This document shows, piece by piece, positions 1-9,383 of a DNA stretch of 64,000 nt. Location of the stretch: positions 1-64,000 of the forward strand of contig JAUWTJ010000011.1 in the NCBI GenBank assembly GCA_030614785.1, read 5' to 3'. Each line of letters starts with the position of its first letter. Positions within the stretch are counted from its first letter, which is position 1. This DNA comes from Alphaproteobacteria bacterium (lineage in GTDB: Bacteria; Pseudomonadota; Alphaproteobacteria; M2410). A program made the position numbers and the translations under genes. The notes beneath the pieces are model-generated. The model saw nothing but the letters and a program-made list of their open reading frames with translations. It searched no databases and was not told the DNA's origin.

Positions 1-132
1 CGCAAGGCTCCTTGCCTTGCCGACCCACTGGCCGAGAATACGCATCAGGCGTGGCAGATCCTTCGGCCCGACGACAATAATCGCGACGGCCGCAATGATC
101 AGGAGTTCCACCCATCCGATGTCGGGACTCAT
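1..132 (-). CDS. tatB: Sec-independent translocase subunit TatB, 3' end cut by window edge
   Basis: Only the first 44 residues lie in the window. They begin [20 protein letters not shown], followed by [20 protein letters not shown]. This is the short N-terminal membrane helix, the V-G-P-x-(D/E)-LP hinge and the start of the amphipathic helix typical of TatB, which with TatC forms the receptor for twin-arginine signal peptides. The gene follows tatA on the same strand with about 30 bp between them, and tatC would be expected next, outside the window. The hinge residue pattern separates it from TatA, which has FG at this point. The ATG start is unambiguous. Confidence 0.9.
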   Translation of the reverse strand, partial: MSPDIGWVELLIIAAVAIIVVGPKDLPRLMRILGQWVGKARSLA

Positions 133-163
133 ATCTCAGGCCCAGCATTTATGATCGCGCGTT

Positions 164-379
164 TCAGGAGCCGGTCTTCTTGTCGTCCACCGGCTCGCCG
201 GTTTCATTGTCCAGCGTCTCGCCGTTTTTCTTCAATTCCTCATTGCCTTCCTTCAATCCCTTGCGGAAGGAGGTGATGCCCTTGGCGACATCGCCCATCA
301 AATCGGAAATCTTGCCGCGGCCAAACAGCATAACCACTACGACGGCGATAATAATTATCTGCCAAATACCAATACTCAT
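164..379 (-). CDS. tatA: Sec-independent translocase subunit TatA
   Basis: This is a 71-residue protein that forms the pore-like oligomer of the twin-arginine export system in the inner membrane. A single membrane helix (about residues 4-22, [16 protein letters not shown]) is followed by the FGRGKI hinge, an amphipathic helix containing [18 protein letters not shown], and a polar acidic tail. The ORF track starts 16 codons upstream, but I place the start at the ATG of MSIGIWQ. It has a GGAGAG ribosome site just upstream and gives the standard TatA N terminus. The gene lies between scpB and tatB, a common alphaproteobacterial order. Confidence 0.93.
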   Translation of the reverse strand: MSIGIWQIIIIAVVVVMLFGRGKISDLMGDVAKGITSFRKGLKEGNEELKKNGETLDNETGEPVDDKKTGS

Positions 380-511
380 CGCGTCTCTCCATTTTGCGCG
401 AAAACGAAATCGCGGGGAATATCTCACATATTGGGCGAGCGGGTCAAAAAAACCGTTAAGTCCCCGTCCCTTGCGGCGATTGGTCCAGTAACCGAGAAAG
501 AAGGGCCAGGG

Positions 512-1435
512 TCACTCTTCCAGGAGCTGGTCCGCCTCGTCGTCAAAAGGCGTGGCGATATCGCCGCCGAACAGATCTTCCTGTTCGTCCTCATCATCGT
601 CGTCTTCCTCGGGCAGTGTGTCTTCCGGCAACGGGACGGCAAAGCCGGCTGGCAGGCGCGCATCGAGCAGGCCTGCGGCCTTGAGTTCCTCAAGACCTGG
701 CAGGTCCTTGACCATTTCGAGCCCGAAGTGATCAAGAAAGTCCTCTGATGTGCCATAGGTCACAGGGCGGCCGGGGACACGGCGACGGCCGCGCAGTTTG
801 ACCCAGCCGATCTCCATCAGGACGTCGACGGTGCCTTTTGAGACGCTGACGCCGCGAATGGCTTCGATCTCGGCTCGGGTCACCGGCTGGTGATAGGCGA
901 TGATGGCAAGAGTTTCGATCGCGGCGCGGGACAGGCGGCGCTGCTCAACGCGTTCCTTTTCCATCATGAAACTCAGGTCAGGCGACGTGCGGAAGGCCCA
1001 TTTTCCTGCCACGGAGATGAGATGTACACCGCGACCCTCATATTGGCCTTTGACGGCCTCGAGTACGGTCGGGATGTGGACGCCTTCAGGCATCCGGTCT
1101 TTCAAGGTCGCAAGATTGAGAGGCTCGGCTGCGGCAAAGAGCAGGGCTTCGGCCATGCGGACATGTTCCACGTCGAGCTCATAGTCGCCAGCGCCCTCGT
1201 CCTCATCCACGACCTGCAGCTCACCTTCATCGATGGGCGTATCCTCGTCCTCGTCGGGAAGCTCATCTCCATCGAGATCTCCCTCATCAAGATCATTGGC
1301 CACTACGTCGTCTGCCGCCTCGACCTCATTTGTATCCGGGGCATTATGGCCGTCATCATTTGCAGCGTCCGGAGTGGAGGCAACCTCGATTGTCTCATCC
1401 TCGACTTTAACTGTTCCGGGCTCATCCATACTCAT
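512..1435 (-). CDS. scpB: Segregation and condensation protein ScpB
   Basis: ScpB is the winged-helix (kite) partner of ScpA in the Smc-ScpAB condensin that organises the chromosome. The conserved core starts near VRMAEALLFAAAEPL and contains AAIETLAIIAYHQPVTRAEIEAIRG and the GRPVTYGTSEDFLDHFGL stretch diagnostic of the family. It is preceded by a strongly acidic extension of about 90 residues and followed by an acidic tail, both usual in alphaproteobacteria. The track's first codon is a TTG immediately after scpA. I prefer the ATG of MSMDEPG, which has an AGAAAG sequence upstream, but that choice is not certain. It is probably cotranscribed with scpA and nagZ. Confidence 0.92.
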   Translation of the reverse strand: MSMDEPGTVKVEDETIEVASTPDAANDDGHNAPDTNEVEAADDVVANDLDEGDLDGDELPDEDEDTPIDEGELQVVDEDEGAGDYELDVEHVRMAEALLFAAAEPLNLATLKDRMPEGVHIPTVLEAVKGQYEGRGVHLISVAGKWAFRTSPDLSFMMEKERVEQRRLSRAAIETLAIIAYHQPVTRAEIEAIRGVSVSKGTVDVLMEIGWVKLRGRRRVPGRPVTYGTSEDFLDHFGLEMVKDLPGLEELKAAGLLDARLPAGFAVPLPEDTLPEEDDDDEDEQEDLFGGDIATPFDDEADQLLEE

Positions 1436-1476
1436 CAGGTTCTTTCTAACTAAATTTTGGTTTACCAAATTTTGAC

Positions 1477-2478
1477 TTACTCAGTATCGGCCGTAGTCCG
1501 CTTGCGAATGTAAATCGGGGCGAAATGGTCCGTCTGGCGCAGTTCAAGGAAACCGTCCCGTGCAAGCTCGAGACCTGCTGTGAATGTGGATGCCTTCGCA
1601 GATCGGCGCATCCTGTTGGCGACGGCTCCATCTATAGATCCTGCCTCATCGGGTTCGATCCCGAACAGTCGATAGGAGGCCACGCCCGCAGGCAGAAACT
1701 CATCGAGCCTCGACCAGTCCGGGATGCGCCCAAGAATTCCCTCAAGACGGCGGCGCGCATCCTCGATGGCCAGAACGATGGGTTTGACGACGACGTATTC
1801 GACTTCCGAGCCACGAATACGCCCGTCCGAATAGGCTTTGAGGAGCTCGTAAAGTGTCGCGCTGTATTCTGATTTGCGAACGATCCGAATACCTTCCGGT
1901 GCCCCTCGCGCAAAGACGTCCCGGCCCAATCTGTTGCGGGCAAATAGCTTGGCAGCGACGTTGCGCATGGCCTGAAGGCGTTGCAGCTGGAAGGCCAGTC
2001 GGGCAGCCAGCTCCTCGCCGGTCGGCTCGTCCTCATCCGCTTCACCGGGCAGCAGAAGGCGTGATTTCAGGTAGGCAAGCCAGGCCGCCATCACGAGATA
2101 GTCTGCCGCAAGCTCAAGCCTCAGCGATTTGGCCTTCTCGATAAACTCGAGAAACTGATCCGCCAGCGCCAGGATTGATATCTTGGTGATATCAACCTTT
2201 TGTGCCCGCGACAGAGCGAGCAACATATCAAGCGGGCCTTCATAGCCCTCAACGTCAACAACCAGGGTATCGGCCGAGATCGCACCCTGGTCACCGGCAA
2301 TCAGGGCGTCCATTCCGGCGTCGACCGTGGCACCGCCATTCGGCTCAACGTCGTCGTTGTCGGCCTCAGGCAAAGCGTCTTGTTGATTTATGGTTTCTTC
2401 TTCAGTCACTGGTTCAATCACTTGTAAATTCGGGCATTGAGCTAATTTGCCATAACGATCTCTTGTAGCCGATTCCAT
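1477..2478 (-). CDS. scpA: Segregation and condensation protein ScpA
   Basis: ScpA is the kleisin subunit of the Smc-ScpAB condensin. The recognisable domain begins at about residue 75 with VVDVEGYEGPLDMLLALSRA and continues through KISILALADQFLEFI and LAADYLVMAAWLAYLKSRLLLP. The C-terminal winged helix includes FLAGLELARDGFLELRQ-like sequence close to the end. The N-terminal 70 residues are acidic and variable. The listed ATG lies 37 bp inside nagZ and has no well-spaced ribosome site. In-frame GTG codons at 2421 and 2409 are alternatives, so the start is unresolved. The gene is followed almost directly by scpB. Confidence 0.9.
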   Translation of the reverse strand: MESATRDRYGKLAQCPNLQVIEPVTEEETINQQDALPEADNDDVEPNGGATVDAGMDALIAGDQGAISADTLVVDVEGYEGPLDMLLALSRAQKVDITKISILALADQFLEFIEKAKSLRLELAADYLVMAAWLAYLKSRLLLPGEADEDEPTGEELAARLAFQLQRLQAMRNVAAKLFARNRLGRDVFARGAPEGIRIVRKSEYSATLYELLKAYSDGRIRGSEVEYVVVKPIVLAIEDARRRLEGILGRIPDWSRLDEFLPAGVASYRLFGIEPDEAGSIDGAVANRMRRSAKASTFTAGLELARDGFLELRQTDHFAPIYIRKRTTADTE

Positions 2479-3470
2479 GCCTCTCGTGGGTCAAAATCGT
2501 CCGGCTCGCGCAAGGCCCCGGTTGCCGCCTGCGCCCGCTCCAGCGCCCTGCCCGCCAGCTCAGGGGTTTCGGACGCTATAGCCTGCATTTCCGCCATTTT
2601 TCCGTTGCAGTGCAGCATCATATCACAGCCGGCTTCCAGCGAGGCCCGGGTGCGGGTTTCAAAGTCTCCGTGCAGCGCGCCCATGGATAGATCATCGGTC
2701 ATCAGGAGCCCGTCAAACCCGATGCGGCCAGCAGCCTTGCTCCGGATCGCCTCGTCAATTACGCGCTTTGACAGCGTCGAGGGCACCTTATCATCAAGGG
2801 CGGTGAAGATCAGGTGCCCGGTCATCCCCAGCGGCATGTCACTGAGCGCCCGAAAGGGTACGAAGTCGGTTTTCTCCAGCTCCTCAAGCGTTGCATCAAC
2901 AACAGGTAGTCCATCGTGACTGTCGATGCTGGAGCGGCCATGTCCGGGCAGATGTTTGATGACCGGCAAGACGCCGCCGGCCAACACACCTTCTGCTGAA
3001 GCGCGGCCCAGGATGGCGACAATTTCGGGGTCCTCGGAATAGACCCTGTCGCCGATTACGACATCGTTTGAGCCTGGCACCTTGATATCCAGCATCGGGA
3101 TGCAGTCGACATTAATGCCGTTGGCTTTCAATTCATGGGCGAGCAGACGACTGTTGAGCCAGGTCGCCTCACGGGCGGTTTCCGGGTCGCGTGCCCAGGC
3201 CTCGCCAAAAACAGCGTTGGGCGGTGCATCGCGCCACTGTGGCCCACGAAGACGGGCAACCCGGCCGCCTTCCTGATCGATAAGGATCGGGACATTGTCC
3301 CGGCCGGAAAGCTCTCGCAGTTCATCGGTAAGTTTCAGGAGCTGAACCGGCGTCTCAATATTCCGGGCAAAGACAATATAGCCCCAGGGATTGACCTCCC
3401 TGAAGAACTTTTTCTCAGCCACATTGAGGGTCAGGCCTTCAAAGCCGTAAATGACAGCACGTTCGGTCAA
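2442..3470 (-). CDS. nagZ: Beta-N-acetylhexosaminidase (GH3), cell-wall recycling
   Basis: NagZ is a cytoplasmic glycoside hydrolase of family 3 that removes N-acetylglucosamine from 1,6-anhydro-muropeptides during peptidoglycan recycling. The family signature is plain: LIDQEGGRVARLRGPQW near residue 60, KHLPGHGRSSIDSHDGLP near residue 170 (substrate-binding and catalytic loop), and MTDDLSMGAL near residue 250. The length of 342 residues is normal. The start codon appears to be TTG, because the conserved AVIYGFEG strand begins only four residues later and no in-frame ATG is available. It sits between the SPOR gene and scpA, the usual alphaproteobacterial arrangement. Confidence 0.93.
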   Translation of the reverse strand: MTERAVIYGFEGLTLNVAEKKFFREVNPWGYIVFARNIETPVQLLKLTDELRELSGRDNVPILIDQEGGRVARLRGPQWRDAPPNAVFGEAWARDPETAREATWLNSRLLAHELKANGINVDCIPMLDIKVPGSNDVVIGDRVYSEDPEIVAILGRASAEGVLAGGVLPVIKHLPGHGRSSIDSHDGLPVVDATLEELEKTDFVPFRALSDMPLGMTGHLIFTALDDKVPSTLSKRVIDEAIRSKAAGRIGFDGLLMTDDLSMGALHGDFETRTRASLEAGCDMMLHCNGKMAEMQAIASETPELAGRALERAQAATGALREPDDFDPREAWNRLQEIVMAN

Positions 3471-3497
3471 TCAGATCTCATTTCTTCGGAGGCGACG

Positions 3498-4430
3498 TCA
3501 GGTCGGGCGAACAAGGCAATCCTGTCGGCGTTCCTTGAGGGCGGCGCAAAGGGCTTGTGCGTCAGCTTTCGTCGCGAAAGGTCCAATGCGCAAACGATAA
3601 TAGATGCCTCTTTCCCCGAGGTCGGCGAGTTGAATGTCCGGCCTGAGATTGGCAAGCAGATCACTGTTCTTGCGATTGAGCGCTTCCCATCCTCCGGACG
3701 CAAGGTCAGCGCCCCTGAAGGAACCAATCTGTACGACATAGGCCCCGGAGGTCGCCGAGGGGATGGTCCCGGATGCCCGGTTGACCATGCCCTCGTCAAC
3801 CTCGGCGACAGAATTGCCTATTGGTTCCAGGTCCGCCTCAGGGAGGCTTTTGATGAGATCACCTATGTCCTCAACCTCGTTCACGACTTCAGGTTTCGGA
3901 GAAGGCAAATCCTTGGAAGCTTCACTCACCAGTGCCGCTGCGGGTATTTTTTCATCTCCCCCGGTTTTCGCGGGGTCACCTGTTTCGGCAGTGTCGCTGG
4001 CAGTATCAGTGTCAATGTCAGGGGCATCGTCCGATGCCTCACTTGACCTCAGGCCCGAAATATCGATCGGCTCTTCGGGCTCCGGCAGAAGACGTTCGAC
4101 GCGCTCGGGTGCTTCGCCCGAAACACGGTCATAAACTGTCTTGTCCTGATGCGGCACGTCGAGACCGCCGGGATCTTCCGGCTTGACCTTCTCGGGCCCT
4201 GCCTCGGCGACAATCACAGGCGGGGCGTTACGCCCACCGGTTCTTACGCCTTGCTGAAAAACCACAAAAAGCAGAGCGGCGGCAGCGCCGACAAACACAA
4301 TCGCGAGGAGCAACACCATACGTCCGCGGCCAGCTTCATCGCCGGTTTCCTCATAGGTCATGGGGTCCTCTGGCGGCCCATAGTCGGCTGCATTTGTATT
4401 CGGGGTCTCTTCATCTGGATTATCTGGCAT
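3498..4430 (-). CDS. SPOR-domain inner-membrane protein
   Basis: This is a 310-residue bitopic membrane protein. A short cytoplasmic N terminus is followed by one transmembrane helix (about residues 38-58, MVLLLAIVFVGAAAALLFVVF). A long acidic, proline-rich periplasmic linker leads to a C-terminal SPOR domain (about residues 232-308, from AYVVQIGSFRG to CLVRP). SPOR domains bind denuded glycan strands at the septum, so a role in division or cell-wall remodelling, in the manner of FtsN or DedD, is likely but inferred. The adjacent nagZ fits a cell-wall theme. I do not assign ftsN because the linker gives no specific match. Confidence 0.87.
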   Translation of the reverse strand: MPDNPDEETPNTNAADYGPPEDPMTYEETGDEAGRGRMVLLLAIVFVGAAAALLFVVFQQGVRTGGRNAPPVIVAEAGPEKVKPEDPGGLDVPHQDKTVYDRVSGEAPERVERLLPEPEEPIDISGLRSSEASDDAPDIDTDTASDTAETGDPAKTGGDEKIPAAALVSEASKDLPSPKPEVVNEVEDIGDLIKSLPEADLEPIGNSVAEVDEGMVNRASGTIPSATSGAYVVQIGSFRGADLASGGWEALNRKNSDLLANLRPDIQLADLGERGIYYRLRIGPFATKADAQALCAALKERRQDCLVRPT

Positions 4431-4612
4431 TTATCATCTCAAAAATAGGTTCCACGAAACTGCCTTATCCACCATTTTTCAGGTGCAATGCCCCCAACAC
4501 ACCCCATAACGAACTTATCCGAATCATTATTATAGCCAAATCAGGCTCAAGCCAACACGCCTGTTCACCAATTTCCGTTACACGCGCTCACCACCCGATA
4601 TGGGACTGTAAA

Positions 4613-5794
4613 TCAGGATTTCCAGATATTGTGGTCGCCGATCAAGCTACGGTGCTCCTCGATGGCAAACCGATCTGTCATACCGGCAATATAGTCACAA
4701 ACGATTGAGGCTGTGGCCTGGTCTCGAGGTCCATTGGTTCCGTGCTGCCAATCGGGCGGCAGGACTTCCGGTTCATTGATGAAAAGCTCAAACAACTCCC
4801 GCACGACCCGCTTGACCTTTGAAGTCATGCGGTTAACCCGGTAATGCCGATACATGTTTTTGAAGAGAAACTCTTTCACCACCCGATCTTCTTCAGCCAT
4901 GGCATCTGAAAAGGTCGCAATAACACCGCTGTGCGCCCTCACTTCGTCCGCAGACCCTACTCCACTCGCCTCCAGCCGCCGACTTGTTTCGGCCAGCACG
5001 TCATTGACCATGAAGGAAATCATGCGGCGAATTGACTCATGGATGAGGCGTCCGCGCTCCAGTCCGGGATATTGATCCAGAACTTCCCTGAAAATAGCAC
5101 CGACCAGTGGCAGATCCATAAGGTCATCAATCTCGAACAGCCCGGCCCTCAGGCCATCATCGATGTCGTGATTATTATAGGCGATGTCATCGGACAAAGC
5201 CGCGACCTGGGCTTCAAGCGACGCCCAGGTGTGCGGCTCAAGGTCGTGGACCTTGCAATAATCCCCGATGGGACCACCCACATCACCCAGCGGGCCATTG
5301 TGCTTCACGAGGCCTTCAAGGGTTTCCCAGCTCAGGTTGAGGCCATCGAAATCTGCGTAACGATGTTCCAGAGTGGTCACAATCCGAAGCGCCTGGGCAT
5401 TGTGATCAAAGCCGCCAAAATCCTCCATCAACTCGGCGAGGATGTCCTCGCCCGCGTGGCCAAAGGGTGTGTGCCCGAGATCATGGGCAAGTGCCACAGC
5501 TTCGGCGAGATCCTCGTCGAGGCCCAGTGCACGGGCAATGGATCGCGCGATCTGGGCGACCTCCAGCGAGTGTGTCAGGCGCGTGCGGAAATAGTCACCC
5601 TCATGGTAAACAAAAACCTGGGTCTTGTGCATTGTCCGCCGAAACGCCCCGGAATGCACAATCCGGTCCCGATCTCGCTGAAAACAGGTCCGTGTCGGAC
5701 TTTCTGCTTCAGCGGTCAGCCGCCCGCGGCTTGCGGACGCGTGACAGGCGTAGGGAGCCAGTTTAGAGTGATTATTAAAAGGAAAGCTGGACAT
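4613..5794 (-). CDS. dgt: Deoxyguanosinetriphosphate triphosphohydrolase-like HD protein
   Basis: This 393-residue HD-domain protein hydrolyses dNTPs to deoxynucleosides and triphosphate. Key motifs are [20 protein letters not shown] (about residues 41-60), [20 protein letters not shown] with the first metal histidine, and [17 protein letters not shown] with the HD pair. The spacing matches the shorter alphaproteobacterial type rather than the 505-residue E. coli enzyme. The ATG start has an AGAGGG ribosome site. It is divergent from the Fe-S carrier gene at 5878. In many relatives argS follows dgt and precedes the SPOR gene, but here only about 180 bp without an ORF separate them. Confidence 0.92.
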   Translation of the reverse strand: MSSFPFNNHSKLAPYACHASASRGRLTAEAESPTRTCFQRDRDRIVHSGAFRRTMHKTQVFVYHEGDYFRTRLTHSLEVAQIARSIARALGLDEDLAEAVALAHDLGHTPFGHAGEDILAELMEDFGGFDHNAQALRIVTTLEHRYADFDGLNLSWETLEGLVKHNGPLGDVGGPIGDYCKVHDLEPHTWASLEAQVAALSDDIAYNNHDIDDGLRAGLFEIDDLMDLPLVGAIFREVLDQYPGLERGRLIHESIRRMISFMVNDVLAETSRRLEASGVGSADEVRAHSGVIATFSDAMAEEDRVVKEFLFKNMYRHYRVNRMTSKVKRVVRELFELFINEPEVLPPDWQHGTNGPRDQATASIVCDYIAGMTDRFAIEEHRSLIGDHNIWKS

Positions 5795-5877
5795 TTGCCC
5801 TCTTCACACCACATGTTGATGGCACAATTCATTCAAGTGCCCTGAATCCACCGGGTGCAGCAATAGCCGAGAATGCG

Positions 5878-6213
5878 ATGGAAAACCAGACGCCTGTAAC
5901 AGTAAGCGACGCTGCCATCAAGCAGATCGCCGGAATTTTGGCCCGCGAAAAAGAAGGCGCGTTCCTGCGCGTTTCAGTTTCCGGCGGCGGCTGCTCGGGT
6001 TTTCAATACGGGTTTGGCATTGAGACAAGTCCAGCAGCAGACGATCTTGTCATCCAGCGAGACGGCGCAACAGTGGCGGTCGATCAAATGTCCATTGAAT
6101 TTATGGAAGGATCGGTCATAGATTATGTGGATGATCTTATTGGCGCGTCTTTCCAGGTAAGAAATCCACTGGCGACCGCCTCGTGCGGCTGTGGCACTTC
6201 ATTTTCCATCTGA
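5878..6213 (+). CDS. erpA: A-type iron-sulfur carrier protein (HesB/ErpA family)
   Basis: This 111-residue protein delivers Fe-S clusters to apo-enzymes. The three ligand cysteines of the family are present: Cys39 in GGGCSGFQYGF and Cys103/Cys105 in the C-terminal SCGCGTSFSI. The fold signature FMEGSVIDYVDDLIGASFQVRNP lies between them. ErpA is the most likely orthologue, because alphaproteobacterial erpA is often next to dgt and xthA as here, but an IscA or SufA role cannot be excluded from sequence alone. The gene is divergent from dgt, and xthA starts 25 bp downstream, so the two are probably cotranscribed. Confidence 0.88.
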   Translation: MENQTPVTVSDAAIKQIAGILAREKEGAFLRVSVSGGGCSGFQYGFGIETSPAADDLVIQRDGATVAVDQMSIEFMEGSVIDYVDDLIGASFQVRNPLATASCGCGTSFSI

Positions 6214-6238
6214 CCCTTCGAGCTGCGGATCTTTATCC

Positions 6239-7018
6239 ATGAAAATTGCTACGTGGAACGTCAACTCGATCAAGGCGCGACTTGAAAATGCAGAGCGGTG
6301 GCTGAAAGACTTTCAGCCAGATGTTGTGTGCATGCAGGAAATCAAATGCATTGATGAGAACTTTCCCTCGCAGGTCTTCGAAGATCTTGGTTACAATGTC
6401 GCTGTACACGGACAAAAAACCTATAACGGCGTCGCCTTGCTGTCCAAAACCCCGATGGAAGACATCCTGATCGGCTTGCCCGGCGACGAGAGCGATGATC
6501 ACGCGCGCTTCATTGAAGCAACAATTACCACACAGAGTGCACCCGTGCGGGTCGCCTCACTTTATTTGCCCAATGGCAATCCGACTGATACGCCGAAATA
6601 TCCCTACAAGCTTGGCTGGATGGACAGGCTCATCACTCATGCCGAGGAATTGCTCAAGAGCGAAGAACCCTTTGTGCTCGCCGGAGATTATAATGTGATC
6701 CCGACGGAAGACGATGTTTGGGACCCCGGGGCATGGTGGGGCGACGCGCTCTACCGCCAGGAGACCCTCGATCAGTACCGCCGTTTGACGAACCTTGGTC
6801 TGACGGACGGCTTCAGAACTTGCCATGGCCAAAGCCATCGTTATTCGTTCTGGGACTATCAACGCGGCGCCTGGCAGAAGGACCACGGCATCCGGATTGA
6901 TCATCTGCTTATGTCACCGCAGGCCGCTGACCGCCTCAAAGGCGCTGATATTGACCGCAGTCCCAGAGGCTGGGAGCGCCCGTCTGACCACACGCCGGTT
7001 TGGGTCGAAATCGACTGA
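6239..7018 (+). CDS. xthA: Exodeoxyribonuclease III
   Basis: This is a 259-residue magnesium-dependent apurinic/apyrimidinic endonuclease and 3'-5' exonuclease of base-excision repair. The protein opens with MKIATWNVNSIKARLENAERWL and carries QEIKCIDENFP (metal-binding Glu), the catalytic LAGDYNVIPTEDDVWDP, and the C-terminal IRIDHLLMSP and WERPSDHTPVWVEID, which includes the catalytic Asp-His pair. The track's ORF begins 16 codons upstream inside the end of the Fe-S carrier gene. I choose the ATG of MKIATWN because this is the universal family N terminus. Confidence 0.95.
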   Translation: MKIATWNVNSIKARLENAERWLKDFQPDVVCMQEIKCIDENFPSQVFEDLGYNVAVHGQKTYNGVALLSKTPMEDILIGLPGDESDDHARFIEATITTQSAPVRVASLYLPNGNPTDTPKYPYKLGWMDRLITHAEELLKSEEPFVLAGDYNVIPTEDDVWDPGAWWGDALYRQETLDQYRRLTNLGLTDGFRTCHGQSHRYSFWDYQRGAWQKDHGIRIDHLLMSPQAADRLKGADIDRSPRGWERPSDHTPVWVEID

Positions 7019-7305
7019 TCTGGCGGCATTCCCCCTCCCGATACCCCCCAAACGCTGGACAAATCGGCAGGTGCCGAATATTTTCCAATCAGGCTTTCGG
7101 CCGCCAGGCCCTCTCAAGCCTCTGATACGCCCAAAAACTTCATCGCCCCCGGATATTGATTCAAATTCCACTCAAAGACGAATGCCGGAGCACACTTCTT
7201 TGCAATCTTCTCATCAATAACATGTGCAGGATTGCCGGTTTTTCAATTGAACCGGCGCGGTGACCCACTCTGTCACCATGGTATCGAAGCAGTGAGGTTA
7301 TAAAA

Positions 7306-8823
7306 ATGACTCGCAAACGGCTTTCTGAAGCCTGCATGACGACAGCAGGAAGAGGTCGGAACTTCCTTTCCCGGTTCGCGTCCAATACCCGGGGCAACGT
7401 CGCCATGATTTTTGGTGTCAGTTTGCTCCCTATCATGATCAGTGTGGGGGTTGCCGTGGATCTCAGCCGTTCGCTCGTCGTGCGGGAACGATTATCCCAG
7501 GCCATCGATGCCGCTGCCCTCGCTGCCGGCGCGTCGCCCGGGATGACGACAGCAGCAAAAACAACATACGTCAAAAACTACCTGATGGCCAACTATGACA
7601 CCAGTCAAATTGGCACCCTGGGATCTCTGTCGATATCTGAAGTCGCCAGTGTTGTAACGGTCTCTGCAACTGCAACAATGAATACTGTATTCCTCGGCAT
7701 TATCGGTTACTCCAATCTCACATTGAACGTCTCAACACAGGTGACACGAAACACCTCCGGGCTCGAGTTCGTCATGGTGCTGGATAACACAGGTTCGATG
7801 TCAGGGTCCAAGATCGCCGACCTGAAGACAGCGGCCAACAAGCTGGTCGATGTTTTGTATGGAGCGCCAGGGAGCACCAGTCCGCTGAAAATTGGGCTGG
7901 TTCCGTTTTCTGCGGCGGTCAATATCGGAACTGCTGCACGTGCGGAAGGGTGGATGGACGAATTTGGTGATGCCGCTCTGGCTAAAAGTAAAATGAACTA
8001 CACCCCGGGGCAAACCGTTTGGGACCTTTATGGCGCCATCCCCAACAGGGCGTGGGATGGATGTGTTGAAGCGCGCCAACAGCCCTATGACACGACCGAC
8101 GACCCTTCAGTCAGCGCAGACACACTCTTTCAACCCTACTTTGCGCCTGACGAGAACAGCGCGTCCGGCTACGCCAACGATTATTTGGTCGATGGCATAA
8201 CCGGAACAACACAGGTGCGTCAGAAGTATGTCGGCAAGTACAACGGGACAAGTGTGTCATCCGGGTCAAGAGGTCCGCTGCGTGGATGTACCGTTGATCC
8301 GGTCACACGCCTGACAAATGACCGATCAACAATAACCAACGCCATCAATGCGATGGGTGCCAGCGGCTATACGCACATTCCTGTCGGCCTGGTTTGGGGG
8401 TGGCGCCTGATCTCCCCGGACGCCCCCTTTACAGAAGGCGTGGCCTATACTGATGCCACCTGGAAAAAGGCGCTGGTCATTCTTACCGACGGTGAAAATA
8501 CTATCAACAGCAAGAGTAACGATAATAAGTCGAACTACTCTGCTTACGGCCATCTTGTTGACGGGAGGCTCGGCACCACAAGCGCTGCGGCCTTCAGAGA
8601 TCAGTTGAATAGCAATACATCACTTTTGTGCAAGCGCATCAAGGCGGAAGGCATTCGGGTTTATTCCATTACCTTTAATGTCTCCTCCAGCACAGTTACC
8701 AACCTCATGAAAGGCTGCGCGTCCGAGCCGGGCCTCTATTTCAACTCTCCGACCGGCGCCCAGCTCACCGCCGCATTCGAGGCTATTGCGCAAGACCTGA
8801 ACAATCTTCGGATTAGTAAATAG
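7306..8823 (+). CDS. TadG-like pilus-assembly protein with von Willebrand A domain
   Basis: This is a 505-residue envelope protein. The N-terminal TadE/TadG-type segment (about residues 22-55, NTRGNVAMIFGVSLLPIMISVGVAVDLSR) has the prepilin-like hydrophobic helix. A VWA domain begins near residue 147 with FVMVLDNTGSMSGSKI, a MIDAS motif, and includes KALVILTDGENT further on. The insertion between these VWA strands is long. Family members are usually encoded with Tad pili or as stand-alone sets with TadE-like genes, as here (two follow directly). No tadA, tadB, tadC or cpa genes are in the window, so a role in pilus assembly is inferred. Confidence 0.86.
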   Translation: MTRKRLSEACMTTAGRGRNFLSRFASNTRGNVAMIFGVSLLPIMISVGVAVDLSRSLVVRERLSQAIDAAALAAGASPGMTTAAKTTYVKNYLMANYDTSQIGTLGSLSISEVASVVTVSATATMNTVFLGIIGYSNLTLNVSTQVTRNTSGLEFVMVLDNTGSMSGSKIADLKTAANKLVDVLYGAPGSTSPLKIGLVPFSAAVNIGTAARAEGWMDEFGDAALAKSKMNYTPGQTVWDLYGAIPNRAWDGCVEARQQPYDTTDDPSVSADTLFQPYFAPDENSASGYANDYLVDGITGTTQVRQKYVGKYNGTSVSSGSRGPLRGCTVDPVTRLTNDRSTITNAINAMGASGYTHIPVGLVWGWRLISPDAPFTEGVAYTDATWKKALVILTDGENTINSKSNDNKSNYSAYGHLVDGRLGTTSAAAFRDQLNSNTSLLCKRIKAEGIRVYSITFNVSSSTVTNLMKGCASEPGLYFNSPTGAQLTAAFEAIAQDLNNLRISK

Positions 8824-8834
8824 AGGACCGCAGG

Positions 8835-9368
8835 ATGATAGATCGCACAATTGGTTTTCGAAGTTTGATCCGCCGCTTCATCAAAGCTAAAGGCGGTGTG
8901 GCAGCAGTTGAATTTGCGTTGATTGCAGCGCCGTTCTTTATGTTGCTCTTTGCAATTCTGGAAGTAGCGATGATATTTTTCTCATCCCTTGTCCTGGAAA
9001 ACGGCGTCATCAATGCTGCCAGAACAATCCGTACTGGAGAGTTCCAGAAAACAGGCGGCGGGATAAATGAATTCAAGACAGAGATTTGTGGGTCAATGGC
9101 CGCATTAATCAAATGCGGGCCGGATCTCTACTTCGATGTGAAAACTTTTTCCAACTTTGGCTCAACGACTTTTTCGGATCCAATGGCAACGGGCACTTTC
9201 GGTGGCGGTTTCGGATATAAATCCCCCGCCGCGGGTGAGGTCGTCTTGATGCGGGTCTATTACATGAAAAAAATTCACACTCCGGGCCTGCGGATCTTCT
9301 TCGCAAATTCCGGCGGCGACAAACGCATAATTTCTTGGTCGGCAGCTTTTGAGACAGAACCATTTTAG
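8835..9368 (+). CDS. TadE/TadG-family pseudopilin-like protein
   Basis: This is a 177-residue protein with a basic N terminus and the TadE-type motif GGVAAVEFALIAAPFFMLLFAILEVAMIFF (about residues 20-50), in which the Glu after AAV and the following hydrophobic helix resemble prepilin signal sequences cut by TadV/FppA. The remainder is predicted to be periplasmic. It begins 11 bp after the VWA protein gene and is followed 15 bp later by a second TadE-like gene, so the three form one transcription unit. It probably acts as a minor pseudopilin or an assembly component at the inner membrane. Confidence 0.85.
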   Translation: MIDRTIGFRSLIRRFIKAKGGVAAVEFALIAAPFFMLLFAILEVAMIFFSSLVLENGVINAARTIRTGEFQKTGGGINEFKTEICGSMAALIKCGPDLYFDVKTFSNFGSTTFSDPMATGTFGGGFGYKSPAAGEVVLMRVYYMKKIHTPGLRIFFANSGGDKRIISWSAAFETEPF

Positions 9369-9383
9369 GTGAAAGGGTAGAAA

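Noticed and set aside
1446-1475. AT-rich near-palindrome AAATTTTGG-TTTA-CCAAATTTT between scpA and scpB
   Set aside because: Only five bases pair perfectly (TTTGG/CCAAA) and it is probably just the AT-rich translation-initiation region of scpB.
3135-4046. 303-codon plus-strand ORF
   Set aside because: It crosses from nagZ into the SPOR gene on the opposite strand. Both real genes have clear domains, and this frame has none.
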